Program-made: the position numbers and the translations under genes
Part shown: one piece after another, positions 33,439 through 43,200 of the stretch
How positions within the stretch are numbered: position 1 is the first letter of the stretch
How the letters are laid out: each line of letters opens with the position of its first letter
Assembly: GCA_902362805.1 (NCBI GenBank)
Contig: CABIXY010000001.1
Coordinates: 767,028-820,843 of the forward strand
DNA: 53,816 nt
Direction: 5' to 3'
From: Eubacteriaceae bacterium
GTDB lineage: Bacteria > Bacillota > Clostridia > Peptostreptococcales > Anaerovoracaceae
Notes under the pieces: model-generated
What the model was told of the DNA's origin: nothing
The model's database searches: none
Seen by the model: the letters and a program-made list of their open reading frames with translations, nothing else

Positions 33439-36400
33439 ATGAAGAAATTATTACTAGCATTTCTCTGCATTGCAGTGGTCATGAGCTGCATGCCGACAAT
33501 GGTGTTTGCAGGTTCGTTGGAACCTCCAAAGCCAAATGTTTTAAAAGTAAGCATGGGAATGACCCCTGATAAATTAACTCCGTTAGCTGCAGAAGGAGAC
33601 GCACCCCTAGATGGAAGGCAGACATATAGACTTTCTGCGGACCCTAAAATTTCGCTGGGAGAGGATAACGAGTATCTATATCTGCAGGTAGAAAGAATAG
33701 AGGCATATAAAGATGCGACAGAAAAAGAGATGACGATTTCCTATCAGATTGGTAATCATGTTTTTGCAATAGAACCCACAGAGATAGATGGGCATATTGC
33801 TAAAATTCCGTTAAGCCAGTTGTGTATACAGGCTCACGATGAATATGACTATATAAATATAGAAGTGAAATCTGGAGAGATAAACTATTCTTATAGAGGA
33901 CATCTTACTGATATTTTTTCTGGCACCTCTAATCCACATAATATATTTGACCTGGGAAAATACATAGGCTATTATACATCGGACGACAACCACGCAATTA
34001 GTGTCTTCAGAGGTGCTGACGGAAAGGTAAAAGGCAGAGTTGTTGATGAAGTTGATGACAGTAGTGACCCATTAATAAAGAATCTATCCGTAGATTTATT
34101 GCAAGATGTAAATGCAGCAATTAAGTCAGAGACTTTATCTATCTCTGGATTTAGCGATACTGCAAAATTAGAAGTAAAAGACAGCAGATTACATTTGATA
34201 AAAAAGTATAGCTATAGAAGGGCTGGGGAGAAGCAAAAGGAGGAAATTGCTGCGGATACAGTCTTTACTAAATCGACTGCATCTGTCGTAAATAATGTTA
34301 ACACAAACAAGTTTTACCCATCCCTCGAGCAGGCTATGACGGAGGCACGTAGCGGAGATAATATTCGAATATTGGAAAATATGACGATTACTCGGCGTAT
34401 AAACGTTGAAACTGACGTTACTCTGAACTTAAACGGCAAAACCATTACAGCGGGAGGGGACTTAGTACAGCCGTTTTATATGAGCGGACAGGGAAGACTG
34501 ACTGTGAAAAATTCTAGCAGTTCCGGCAGCATCATGGTCAACGTAAAACCAATCAATGCGCAGAAAGCGCTGAACTATGCGGTGGATTATACGACGTTCA
34601 ACTTTGAACCGGGTAACTATGAAAAGCTGGAAATCAGGAATAGGACTATCGATAAGGTCATTGATGACAATGAAAAGGGTAGATATAGGAGGTCACTGAA
34701 GCATATTTCCTTTGTAGGACAACCAGATGCCAAAGTGAAAAATATTACAGTAGAGCCGGGACATAATGCTACAGATAAGAAGATGGTCAATTATGTAACA
34801 GGCGAGGATATCGTGGTAGATGAAGCCAACGGCTATATAGGCCGAATTGATTTATCAGATATTATTTTTGATGGCCTATATTTTGTCAACAGTGAGAATA
34901 AACCGGGTATAGACTTAGCTTATTGGGGGAATGACCCAGGTGGTGCAAGCTATGGGACTGTGGACAATCTGGAAATTAAAAATTGTCATTTCGATTTGTC
35001 TAATTCGGGGAGCAATGCGGCAGCCATTAAAATTGTCGATCAGGGTTATCATACCTTTGGCAGGATCAGAATTCAAGATAACATCGTTGATCGAGCGTTT
35101 CAGGCGATTTATCTAGCGGGATGTGGGGATCATACAGACGTTTCCGTTACCGGAAATGTATTCAAAAATACAGTTCATAATGCTGTTGCAATGCAAAGTA
35201 CAGTCGACTTAGTTCAAAACACACAACAAGTAATTCATGATAGCAGGATAAGAGGCAAAATTACTGTAGAATCCAACATAATAGAAAATGCGTCAGATAG
35301 AGCCTTTCGACTGGGGCAGGTTCTGGCTTCTGCGGACATCAAAATCAACAACAACATCATTTTGAACTCGGGCGATGCAGATGGAGAACTGATTAAGGAT
35401 GTATCGATTGAAACCGGTGCCAAGATCGACCTGGAGCACAATTATTGGCAACTGAAAGAAACTGTAACCTTGGATAAGGCGATTGCAGGGAGTTTGCAGA
35501 CACCAACTTCCACAGGTGTCGTTTCTGGCACCTTCCCACAAGATGTCAGCCAGTACGTTGCCGAAGGCTATGAGTGTGTCAGGGATGGAACTGGCAAATA
35601 TGTGGTCAAGGAGATTTACAGACCGGTAATCGTACCGCCTGCTAAGCCCGACGTGACGACGGACGACACCGGAGAAACGACAACCACTAAGACAGAGGCA
35701 CAGACTACGACTAGCGGCAACGAGACGACTGCAGTAATTACTGATCAGACAGCAAAGAAGCTAGTTGAGCAGGCAATCGAGAAGAAAGCTGACGAGGTGG
35801 CTATTGAAGTTCCAAACGGCAGCGGATCGGTAATAAAGGCGGAGCTTCCAGCGGAGACGATTAAAGAAATCGCAGAGAAGACAGATGCATCGCTGACAAT
35901 CAAAACTGCCAGTGCAGAAGTTTCCTTTGATAACGAAGCGCTAGCTGCCATTTCTAAGGACGCGGAAGGGGACAAAGTCACTGTTATCGCCGAGGTTGTG
36001 GAAGAGCCGACTGAGACGCAGAAGAAAATCATTGGAGAAGACAGCGTTTTGCTGGATTTGAAAGTGGTGCATGCAAATGGATTGATTACGGACTTTGGCG
36101 AAGGAAAGGCCACTATTGCGATTCCGATTCCACAGCAGCTCCTGGGTAAAGAAATAAAAGCGGTGTATTTAGCGGACGACGGTACCTATGTGACATTGTC
36201 AGGTAAGGAAGTAGCAAAGGAGGGGAAGTCATATTATGTGTTTGAGACCGGACATTTTTCCAGCTATGCCCTTGTGGATACAGAGACAGTGGATCAGTAT
36301 TCTGCCAGAATCAAGAAAGGTGTAAAAGACACCACAATCAAAGCATCTTCGACCGCGAAAAAAGGCGCCATCACTATCAAGTGGAAGAAATCCGACGGTT

Positions 36401-36624
36401 TTAAAGTTGACCATTACCAGGTTTTCCGCTCCACGAAGAAGAACAGCGGGTATGGAATAAAGGCTTTCTATACCACAAAAACGGGTACGCAAAAATCCTA
36501 TAAAAATACGAAACAGTTAAAGAAGGGCAAGCGCTATTATTACAAGATAAGGGGCGTCAGGACACTGGACGGACAGAAGATCTATACCAAGTGGTCCAAC
36601 AAAGCGATCAGAGTCGCAAAATAA
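33439..36624 (+). CDS. Large secreted surface protein with beta-helix and C-terminal Fn3-like domain
   Basis: A 1061-residue exported protein. The signal peptide is residues 1-24 (MKKLLLAFLCIAVVM, cleavage near VFA-GS). Parallel beta-helix repeats with many N-N and I-x-N turns cover about 384-667. A Thr-rich linker lies near 738-769, a surface-protein domain ends near HFSSYALVD (about 950), and the last 100 residues are a lysine-rich fibronectin-III-like domain. That last domain is also the C-terminus of the protein at 40298. No LPxTG or SLH motif is seen. ATG 33439 is set by AAGAAAGGAAA and the signal peptide. A c-di-GMP riboswitch controls it, which points to a role in adhesion, biofilm or polysaccharide binding. 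Confidence 0.85.
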   Translation: MKKLLLAFLCIAVVMSCMPTMVFAGSLEPPKPNVLKVSMGMTPDKLTPLAAEGDAPLDGRQTYRLSADPKISLGEDNEYLYLQVERIEAYKDATEKEMTISYQIGNHVFAIEPTEIDGHIAKIPLSQLCIQAHDEYDYINIEVKSGEINYSYRGHLTDIFSGTSNPHNIFDLGKYIGYYTSDDNHAISVFRGADGKVKGRVVDEVDDSSDPLIKNLSVDLLQDVNAAIKSETLSISGFSDTAKLEVKDSRLHLIKKYSYRRAGEKQKEEIAADTVFTKSTASVVNNVNTNKFYPSLEQAMTEARSGDNIRILENMTITRRINVETDVTLNLNGKTITAGGDLVQPFYMSGQGRLTVKNSSSSGSIMVNVKPINAQKALNYAVDYTTFNFEPGNYEKLEIRNRTIDKVIDDNEKGRYRRSLKHISFVGQPDAKVKNITVEPGHNATDKKMVNYVTGEDIVVDEANGYIGRIDLSDIIFDGLYFVNSENKPGIDLAYWGNDPGGASYGTVDNLEIKNCHFDLSNSGSNAAAIKIVDQGYHTFGRIRIQDNIVDRAFQAIYLAGCGDHTDVSVTGNVFKNTVHNAVAMQSTVDLVQNTQQVIHDSRIRGKITVESNIIENASDRAFRLGQVLASADIKINNNIILNSGDADGELIKDVSIETGAKIDLEHNYWQLKETVTLDKAIAGSLQTPTSTGVVSGTFPQDVSQYVAEGYECVRDGTGKYVVKEIYRPVIVPPAKPDVTTDDTGETTTTKTEAQTTTSGNETTAVITDQTAKKLVEQAIEKKADEVAIEVPNGSGSVIKAELPAETIKEIAEKTDASLTIKTASAEVSFDNEALAAISKDAEGDKVTVIAEVVEEPTETQKKIIGEDSVLLDLKVVHANGLITDFGEGKATIAIPIPQQLLGKEIKAVYLADDGTYVTLSGKEVAKEGKSYYVFETGHFSSYALVDTETVDQYSARIKKGVKDTTIKASSTAKKGAITIKWKKSDGFKVDHYQVFRSTKKNSGYGIKAFYTTKTGTQKSYKNTKQLKKGKRYYYKIRGVRTLDGQKIYTKWSNKAIRVAK

Positions 36625-36633
36625 ATAATTCAC

Positions 36634-36684
36634 TTGACACGAGCCTCCTACAATTGTAGTATACAATTAGATACTACAATTGTA
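36634..36684 (+). promoter_or_regulatory. BlaI-type operator pair and promoter
   Basis: TACAATTGTA occurs twice (36649-36658 and 36675-36684), matching the TACAnnTGTA form recognised by BlaI/MecI repressors. TTGACA (36634-36639) with TAGTAT (36657-36662) at 17 bases gives the promoter, so the first site overlaps the -10 spacer and the second lies near the start of transcription. This indicates autorepression of the operon. Confidence 0.8.
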
Positions 36685-36696
36685 GGAGGTATTTTT

Positions 36697-37062
36697 ATGC
36701 GTAGATTATCCGAAGCGGAACTGGCTGTTTTGACGGTACTCTGGGAGGGAGATGGCTTTAACCTGGGTCAGGTGGTAGACCAGTTGAAGCCAATTACTGG
36801 ATGGAGCCGCAATACGGTGCATACGTATTTGACTAGAATGGAAGGAAAAGGCTTGGTTGTCATAGACCGGAGCGGTGATCCACATCATTACAGGGCTGGT
36901 GTCAGCCGGGAGGCGTGTGCCAGAAATGAGCGCCGCAATTTGCTTGAGAAGGTATATGGGGGTGCTGCGGGCGATCTTGTGGCCGCCTTTTTGAAGGAAT
37001 CGAAGATAACAGAAGAGGAGCGGGATGCGCTGAAGAAGCTGCTTGATGAGATGGAGGTCTGA
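36697..37062 (+). CDS. BlaI/MecI-family transcriptional repressor
   Basis: A 121-residue winged-helix repressor starting MRRLSEAELAVLTVLWEGD. The HTH region ends in WSRNTVHTYLTRMEGKGLV, a close match to BlaI/MecI. The C-terminal helices (about 75-121) would dimerise. ATG 36697 is fixed by GTAGGAGGT. In known systems the partner BlaR1/MecR1 protease triggers cleavage of the repressor. Here the next gene encodes an M56 protease but no beta-lactamase or penicillin-binding protein follows, so the inducer may not be a beta-lactam. Confidence 0.92.
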   Translation: MRRLSEAELAVLTVLWEGDGFNLGQVVDQLKPITGWSRNTVHTYLTRMEGKGLVVIDRSGDPHHYRAGVSREACARNERRNLLEKVYGGAAGDLVAAFLKESKITEEERDALKKLLDEMEV

Positions 37063-37063
37063 G

Positions 37064-39058
37064 ATGACAAATATATGGGAGTTTTTGCTGCAGACAGCGG
37101 AAGTATCTATAACAGCTGCAATTATTTTGATTGTGAAGAGGCTTTTTGCCGACAAGCTATCGCCTAGGTGGCAATATGCGGTCTGGATTTTGTTAGCGTG
37201 CAAAATTCTTCTGCCAGCCCGGTTGATGGGGCGGTATTTGAGCGTGACGCTGGCGGCAGGGATAGAAGCAATCAAAATGACGGCAGAATCGACTCTCTCC
37301 TCGGCTTACAGCCAGCAGTGGATCCCTATCGGTCAAAATACATCTGTTCTGCCTTTTGTTAATAAGGCACCGGAGTCTGTCACGGACTGGCTCTTTGCCC
37401 TATATGTGATGGGGGTGTTGATTTCATTATTGTACTATGGTCTGTCCTATGTGCGGCTGCGCAGGATTCTGCGGCGCAGCAAGAGGGCAGAGGCGGTACT
37501 TCTGAAAAAGGTGGAAGAGACTTGCGCGCGATATGCCCTCAGTGGCTGTGAAGTCGTCACAGCAGAAGGAATTCCTTCTGCATTTGTCTGTGGCTTTTTC
37601 AGACCGCTTTTGGTAGTTCCAGAGGGGGCAGATATTGATGAAAAGATTTTGCTCCATGAGCTTCTGCACAGGACTTATGCGGATGCTTTGCAGAATGCAT
37701 TTTGGTGTATCCTGCGGGCACTGCACTGGTGCAATCCGTTTCTGCAATATGTCTTTCATCGCATCGGCAACGACATGGAGAGTTTGTGCGATCAGAGGGT
37801 TTTGGAGGAACTGGAAGGGGAAGAGCGCCGAGCGTATGGCAAAATTCTGCTTTCTATGACGGACGAGAAATATGCCAGGGCTCCGGGTACGACCTCTATT
37901 TCCAATGGCGGAAAAAACATCAAAAGGCGCATTGAAGCCATTGCCCGCTTCAAGAAATATCCCCGTGGGATGGCGCTGGTTTCGGTCTGTGCTTTGATCG
38001 TGCTGGCTGCACCGATCTTTGCCGGAAGTGAAGCGAGCGGCTACGAGACAGATTATCCTGACCTGACCGATTATCGTTCAAAGGTGATGATGGCAGAGGC
38101 GAGGATGAACGGATGTACGACGCTGGCAGGTGCGATTGATACCTGGGTCAAGGGAAAGGTGTTCAATCTGCCAGTATACCTGGCTGCGGTAACCCCTTAT
38201 GAAAACCAGGGAAAGCTGCAAAGACAGGTGGAGAAAGGGAGGAATTTTTCTTTTGACGTTTCTCAGGGGTTGCATGGTGCACCCTTTTCTAACTATGCGG
38301 TTTACAATCTTCGAAAAGAAAATGAGCGCTGTTATACGGCTTTAGCTGTGCTCGTGGGAGAACCAGGGTACGAAGGGCAGACGGACGATGAGGGAGAAAT
38401 GCTGCCTGTGCTGACAATCCCTTTGACTTTAGAGAAGGAACACGGCTGGACGGTGACAGAGAGCGGAAAAATCGGAAAATACAAATCTCCCTCAGGAATC
38501 GGCATTTATTGGGGGTTTGAAGAACTTCCGGGAGCCATGACGTCAGAGGGCAAAGGAAAGACAGGCATCATCCGTATCAAAGAGCAGACCATCCGCATAG
38601 TCGATAATCAGATACAAAATCAGGGGGATGTCTTTGCAGATATGATGGGGGATGGATTTTCTTTTGATCCGCGTGCCAAGCGGTCTGCCGAGTTTTCTGA
38701 GGAGAAGATGTTCATCTGGGGCGAGTATCGGGACTGCAGAAGTGAAACTGAGCGCCAAGGTGTTAAAGTAATTGGAATGATGGCAGCGGTTCTTGAGCAC
38801 ATGTCCGACAAGATTTCAGAGGATCCCATCAAGAAAGAGTACCTCAGACAAGAGGTCAGCGGGAGCAGTAATGATGGCACCGCATATGATTTCCGATTTG
38901 TAACGCAGCCTTGGGACGGAACTTTTGACGGGTTGAACTTCATCTTATGGGATTCACCGGATAGTGAGCTTGCCAACTTTGAAGGCTTTGAAGCTAGAAT
39001 TTACCAAGACGGGGAGCTATTGGATACTTTGAGGATCAAGAGAGGAGCGAAGCTATGA
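37064..39058 (+). CDS. BlaR1/MecR1-like M56 membrane protease with an unusual sensor domain
   Basis: A 664-residue protein beginning one base after the blaI-type gene. Membrane helices near the N-terminus are followed by an M56 zinc protease: HELLH near residue 207, then NPFLQYVF and MESLCDQRVLEE, which supplies the third ligand. Another membrane helix is near 310 (MALVSVCALIVLAAPIF). The remaining 340 or so residues should be outside the cell. This outer part lacks the penicillin-binding S-x-x-K type sensor of BlaR1 and has no domain I recognise. The protein should sense an extracellular signal and lead to repressor cleavage. GGAGGT precedes the ATG. Confidence 0.85.
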   Translation: MTNIWEFLLQTAEVSITAAIILIVKRLFADKLSPRWQYAVWILLACKILLPARLMGRYLSVTLAAGIEAIKMTAESTLSSAYSQQWIPIGQNTSVLPFVNKAPESVTDWLFALYVMGVLISLLYYGLSYVRLRRILRRSKRAEAVLLKKVEETCARYALSGCEVVTAEGIPSAFVCGFFRPLLVVPEGADIDEKILLHELLHRTYADALQNAFWCILRALHWCNPFLQYVFHRIGNDMESLCDQRVLEELEGEERRAYGKILLSMTDEKYARAPGTTSISNGGKNIKRRIEAIARFKKYPRGMALVSVCALIVLAAPIFAGSEASGYETDYPDLTDYRSKVMMAEARMNGCTTLAGAIDTWVKGKVFNLPVYLAAVTPYENQGKLQRQVEKGRNFSFDVSQGLHGAPFSNYAVYNLRKENERCYTALAVLVGEPGYEGQTDDEGEMLPVLTIPLTLEKEHGWTVTESGKIGKYKSPSGIGIYWGFEELPGAMTSEGKGKTGIIRIKEQTIRIVDNQIQNQGDVFADMMGDGFSFDPRAKRSAEFSEEKMFIWGEYRDCRSETERQGVKVIGMMAAVLEHMSDKISEDPIKKEYLRQEVSGSSNDGTAYDFRFVTQPWDGTFDGLNFILWDSPDSELANFEGFEARIYQDGELLDTLRIKRGAKL

Positions 39059-39624
39059 ATTACCAGGATGCCATTGAGAAAATCAGCTGGGGATATATTT
39101 TCATCTACATCAGCTTGAACCTTGGAACGGTAAACATCTTTCCCGCCTGGGCAGGTTTTCTGCTGATCTATCTGTCATTGGACGCAGTGGCAGAGATGCA
39201 ACCATCGGCAAAACTGCTGAAACCCTTTGCCCTGCTTTTGATGGCGGAAGATCTGGCAGAATGGGTGCTGAACATATTTTCTATGACACCAGATTTGTAT
39301 TGGATTGACGTGTTCGCCAACGTGATCATCCTCTATTTTCACTTCCAGCTTCTGACGAACCTTGCGAATATCGCAGAAGGTCAGGGATCTCAGTACACAG
39401 GGAGACTGAAAAAGCTGCGCAGTGTACAGACGGTATTTATGACGGTGATAGCGTTGATTCCCGTCAGCAAGAGAGCTGCGATTACTTTGGCAGAAAGTGG
39501 TGTCGTCGCCTTTGGCATTGGACTGTTCAGCGTAATCGTAATGCTTGTCATTTGCGTGACGCTGTTTCAGTATAAACGGGAACTGAGAGGGATAGAGGAA
39601 AAATCTTCGTTGGTGGAGGAATGA
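39055..39624 (+). CDS. Small integral membrane protein, third gene of the BlaI/BlaR-like operon
   Basis: A 189-residue protein with about five hydrophobic helices and no motif I recognise. Its start overlaps the protease stop as ATGA, indicating coupled translation. It may be the effector, or a partner of the sensor protease. No family can be assigned with confidence. Confidence 0.75.
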   Translation: MNYQDAIEKISWGYIFIYISLNLGTVNIFPAWAGFLLIYLSLDAVAEMQPSAKLLKPFALLLMAEDLAEWVLNIFSMTPDLYWIDVFANVIILYFHFQLLTNLANIAEGQGSQYTGRLKKLRSVQTVFMTVIALIPVSKRAAITLAESGVVAFGIGLFSVIVMLVICVTLFQYKRELRGIEEKSSLVEE

Positions 39625-39673
39625 AGCACTCTGCAGACTGTGCTTTTAACCCCTATTGCTGCAAAAAAATGCG

Positions 39674-39818
39674 AAAGCACCTAAAAAATCTGTCTTCTGC
39701 AAAAGGAGTCTCTTTGCGGCGATGGCTGTAACCGTTGAAACTTCGTGGCATCCTTCGCTCAGACCACCATTACAGCCTCTCAACGGCCAGGATATTTAGG
39801 TGCTTTTGGCCTTTTTTT
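39674..39818 (+). ncRNA. Candidate structured RNA with two mutually exclusive stems and a terminator
   Basis: A 12-base closing stem joins AAAGCACCTAAA (39674-39685) and TTTAGGTGCTTT (39795-39806). Inside are GGCTGTAA/TTACAGCC (39724-39731, 39770-39777) and CCGTTGA/TCAACGG (39732-39738, 39780-39786). Their 5' strands are adjacent but their 3' strands are in the wrong order to nest, with only two bases between. They cannot both form, so they look like alternative states. GGCCA (39785-39789) with TGGCC (39807-39811) and seven T forms a terminator that competes with the closing stem. No known family was recognised. Confidence 0.5.
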
Positions 39819-39966
39819 ATAAAATGACGGGTAAAACCGTATCGCGGGCAGCTTACCTGATCCCTCTGATTACCTGGCTTCCCGCCCGGGATTTTGCGTG
39901 ACACTGTTTCGCATCAAGATATGAGCAGCGGTTGAATAGAAGTGCGTAATGGGGTGGAAACTGATA

Positions 39967-39996
39967 TTGACAAAATACCTGGGGGGGGGGTATACT
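39967..39996 (+). promoter_or_regulatory. Promoter with a ten-G tract in the spacer (possible phase-variable promoter)
   Basis: TTGACA (39967-39972) and TATACT (39991-39996) flank an 18-base spacer that ends in ten consecutive G (39981-39990). Loss of one G would give the optimal 17-base spacing. Slippage at such tracts is a known way to switch promoter strength. It drives the second c-di-GMP riboswitch and the surface protein at 40298. Confidence 0.75.
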
Positions 39997-40012
39997 GTAG
40001 GAGAAAGAATTG

Positions 40013-40097
40013 AATATTTGGTAAACCTGTCGAAAGGCAGCGACACAAAGCTATAGGGCCTTCCCTTTACGGATGGCAGCCAGTTGCACAAATTAGG
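40013..40097 (+). ncRNA. Cyclic-di-GMP-I (GEMM) riboswitch, second copy
   Basis: Same elements as the copy at 33261, with only a few base differences: AAACCTGTCGAAAGGCAG, GACACAAAGC, TATAGGGCC and GGATGGCAGCCAGTTGC. A terminator at 40138 follows. It governs the surface protein at 40298. Confidence 0.93.
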
Positions 40098-40137
40098 TGG
40101 TTCTAGTTATGATAATTAGAACTATATTTGTATGCTG

Positions 40138-40175
40138 AAGAAGAGTTTTGTGAAAAAGGCTCTTCTTTTTGTTAT
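40138..40175 (+). terminator. Expression-platform terminator of the second riboswitch
   Basis: AAGAAGAG (40138-40145) pairs with CTCTTCTT (40160-40167), followed by TTT. A further hairpin GTTCTA/TAGAAC lies between aptamer and terminator (about 40100-40122). Confidence 0.82.
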
Positions 40176-40297
40176 AGGGAATATAGATAGAATATCTTGT
40201 TCTCAGAAGGCGAAGGGGGAGCAGAATCTTTGATTCAAACAGCTTTGTTTTTGAGGAAAACTGCGATAGGAAGTTTAAGGTTTTATGAAGTTGGGAG

Positions 40298-43200
40298 ATG
40301 GTTAAAATTAAGAAGTGCGTTTATAAGTTATTAACAGTGGTGCTGGCGCTTTTATTAGTGCTGAACGCGTCGGCAACAGGGGTGCTGGCCGACAATGGAA
40401 GTACGAGTGCGGTGCCGCCGGAACCAGAGAATTATTCGTTTGTCAAAAGCACAGGGACTATCACCGGGCTGAAGGCTGATTATCTGAATGGGTTGACAGA
40501 TGCGCAGAAGCAAAACATCAGACTGGTGATACCAGAGGAGATTGATGGTGTCAAAGTTACTGCGATAGGAGATAGTGCGTTTTCTAAGTGGTATAATTCA
40601 AAGTATGATGGGTATGATTTTGTAGCATTGGATTTATCTGATGCGATGTCACTACAGAGTATAGGGAAAGATGCGTTTTATAATTGCAAGAAATTAGCTG
40701 GCAGTTTACAAATACCAGATAAGGTAGTAAAAATAGGTGAAAACGCATTTAGAGAATGCACTGCATTTAACGGGAATCTGCAGTTGTCGAAAAATTTAAA
40801 AGAAATATCAAAATATGCTTTTTGGAATTGCACATTAAAGGGAGAACTGCTACTGCCACCCGGCATTGAAAAAATAGGGGATCATGGATTTGGCCATTCC
40901 AAGACATATTCAGGTTATACGGGAACCCTTACAATACCTATGGCAGTAGAGGAGATCGGATCAAGTACATTTGCTGAATTAAAAGGAATAACAAAACTTA
41001 TTTTTTTCAGTGACAAAGTAAGTAAAATTGGAGGCTCAGCATTTGTTAATACGGGAATTACAGGTGCGGTATATTTGCCTGATAGCGTACAGTCTATTGG
41101 ATCAAAAGCATTTCAAGGAACCAATATTGAAACCATATATTTGCCTAAAATTACTAGAACTGATACTAATAGCTTTATTGCAAGCCAAGCTTTTGGAAGT
41201 TGTCCAAAACTCAATGCGATAGTATGTGCCGACGGTGAGGATTATCAAATTGTTTCAAAAATCATTACATCAACTAATTACAATACTGCGCAGGTTTGTT
41301 ATCCTATTACAGTAACTTTTGATGACGGTAATAGTGGAGTGTATAAAAGTAAGGAGTGTCTTTACAATCGTCAATACAATTTTGAGAAGGACAGCACTGG
41401 AGTATGGACGCCGAACAACAACTATAAATTCCCATCTGTAATTAGTAATGAAAGTAAGGTATGGGCCACTGAAAGGACTTCAATAAAGCCGGTTAAAGAA
41501 ACCGAAAATGTAAAAGGGGATACTCTTTATGCCATTAATAAATTGGAAAATCCAGTTATCACATACAGTGAAGGCATAGATAAGGTATATGATGGAAAAG
41601 AGGAGATGTTAACAGTAACAGCAACTCATCCTTTGGCAAAACCTATAGGTGAAGCGAAAGATGGCGATGTAGTTTTTTATTACACATGGAACTGGGAAAC
41701 AATCACAGCATCTAATCCTGTTTTGAAAGGGTATGATAAAAATATTTATGAGGTGCAAGATGTCAGAGAACCTGGGGTTACTATTGCTTGTAGTGTCAAA
41801 GTCCAAGCGTGTAAAGTGAATGGCACAAAAGCAACAGTTTTTTATACAGAAGCACACGACTTCCCAGTATTTCTTCGCCAAGCAGAATCAACGGTTAACC
41901 CAAATGTAACATCAGGTGTTTACAAAATCTCTGATGGACAGACCGCGCTGCCTGAGATTCGACTTTCCGCTGGCGACACTCCTGGAACGATTGCGTGGGA
42001 TGCAGGGCAGCAGTTGAAAGAAGGGTTCGGCATTTATACGTGGACATTTACTCCAGAGCCTAATGGAGTGGATAATACAACTAGCAACTTCAAGAGTGCA
42101 AAAGGGCAGGTTGAGCTGTATGTCACTACAAAAGATGTAGACAAAGAATCTTTAGAAGACAAGATTGATAACATTCCGCTAATTTCAGAAGAAGAGCCTG
42201 TAACTAAAGCTGAGAAGGACAAAATTTTAGACGCTTATTTTGCCTATGAGTCATCAGATGAAAGCGTAAAAGAACAAATTTCAGAAGAAAAACAGGAGAA
42301 AATATACGAGGCGATCAATGCATTGCCTCAAATAGAGACCTCAGCGGAAGGATTACAACTGGGAAATGAACAAGACCTTCTAAAAAATATGACACCAAAA
42401 GATGCGGATGCAATTAAAACGCAAGAAAATGCGAAATGTATGATCAAAGTTATTTCAGAAAAAGCGACACCCGCTGATGAGATAAATGAAGCAATAAAGC
42501 AAATTGCCGGAAATAGCGCAAAAGTTGAAGATCACTTTGATGTAGCTGTAATCAAAACCGTTGGGATAGGAGATAAAAAGGAGACGGAAGTTCTAAAAAC
42601 TGTGAAGAAGCCGCTGAAACTGGTCTTTCATGTCCCGAAAGCACTGCAATCTGCCAATCGCAAATTCTTTATTATACGAGCTCACGAAGATGCGGAGGGC
42701 AAGGTTACCGCAGAGAAGTTACTTGACGAAGACAACGACCCTTCCACTATCACGGTAGCCAGCGACAAATTCTCCACATATGCAATCGCTTATGCAGAGG
42801 AGGAGTCTTCAGGCGGCAGCAGCCCTGGAGGCAGTTCTTACGTCTACAATATATCCGCTTTTGCCGGCGACCACGGCGTAATCACGCCATCTGGTACTGC
42901 TTATGCATACTATGGCAGCACCAAAACTTTTAGCTTCACACCAGACGAAGGTTACAAAGTTGCTGATGTCGTTGTGGACGGTGGCAGCATTGGTGCGGTT
43001 TTTTCTTACACCTTTGAAAATATAACAAAGGCGCACACCATAGCGGTCACTTTCGAGCCGATTGCAGACGATCAAGATAGAATTATCAATGGCGTCAAGG
43101 CAACGACCATCAAAGCGTCTTCCTCCGCAAAGAAAGGCTCTATTACGGTCAAATGGAAAAAATCCACAGGCTTCAAGGTGGACTATTTCCAAGTGTTCCG

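Noticed and set aside
39724..39786. A true H-type pseudoknot from the two crossed stems
   Set aside because: The connecting loops are zero and two bases, too short to span the helices; alternative hairpins are the reasonable reading.
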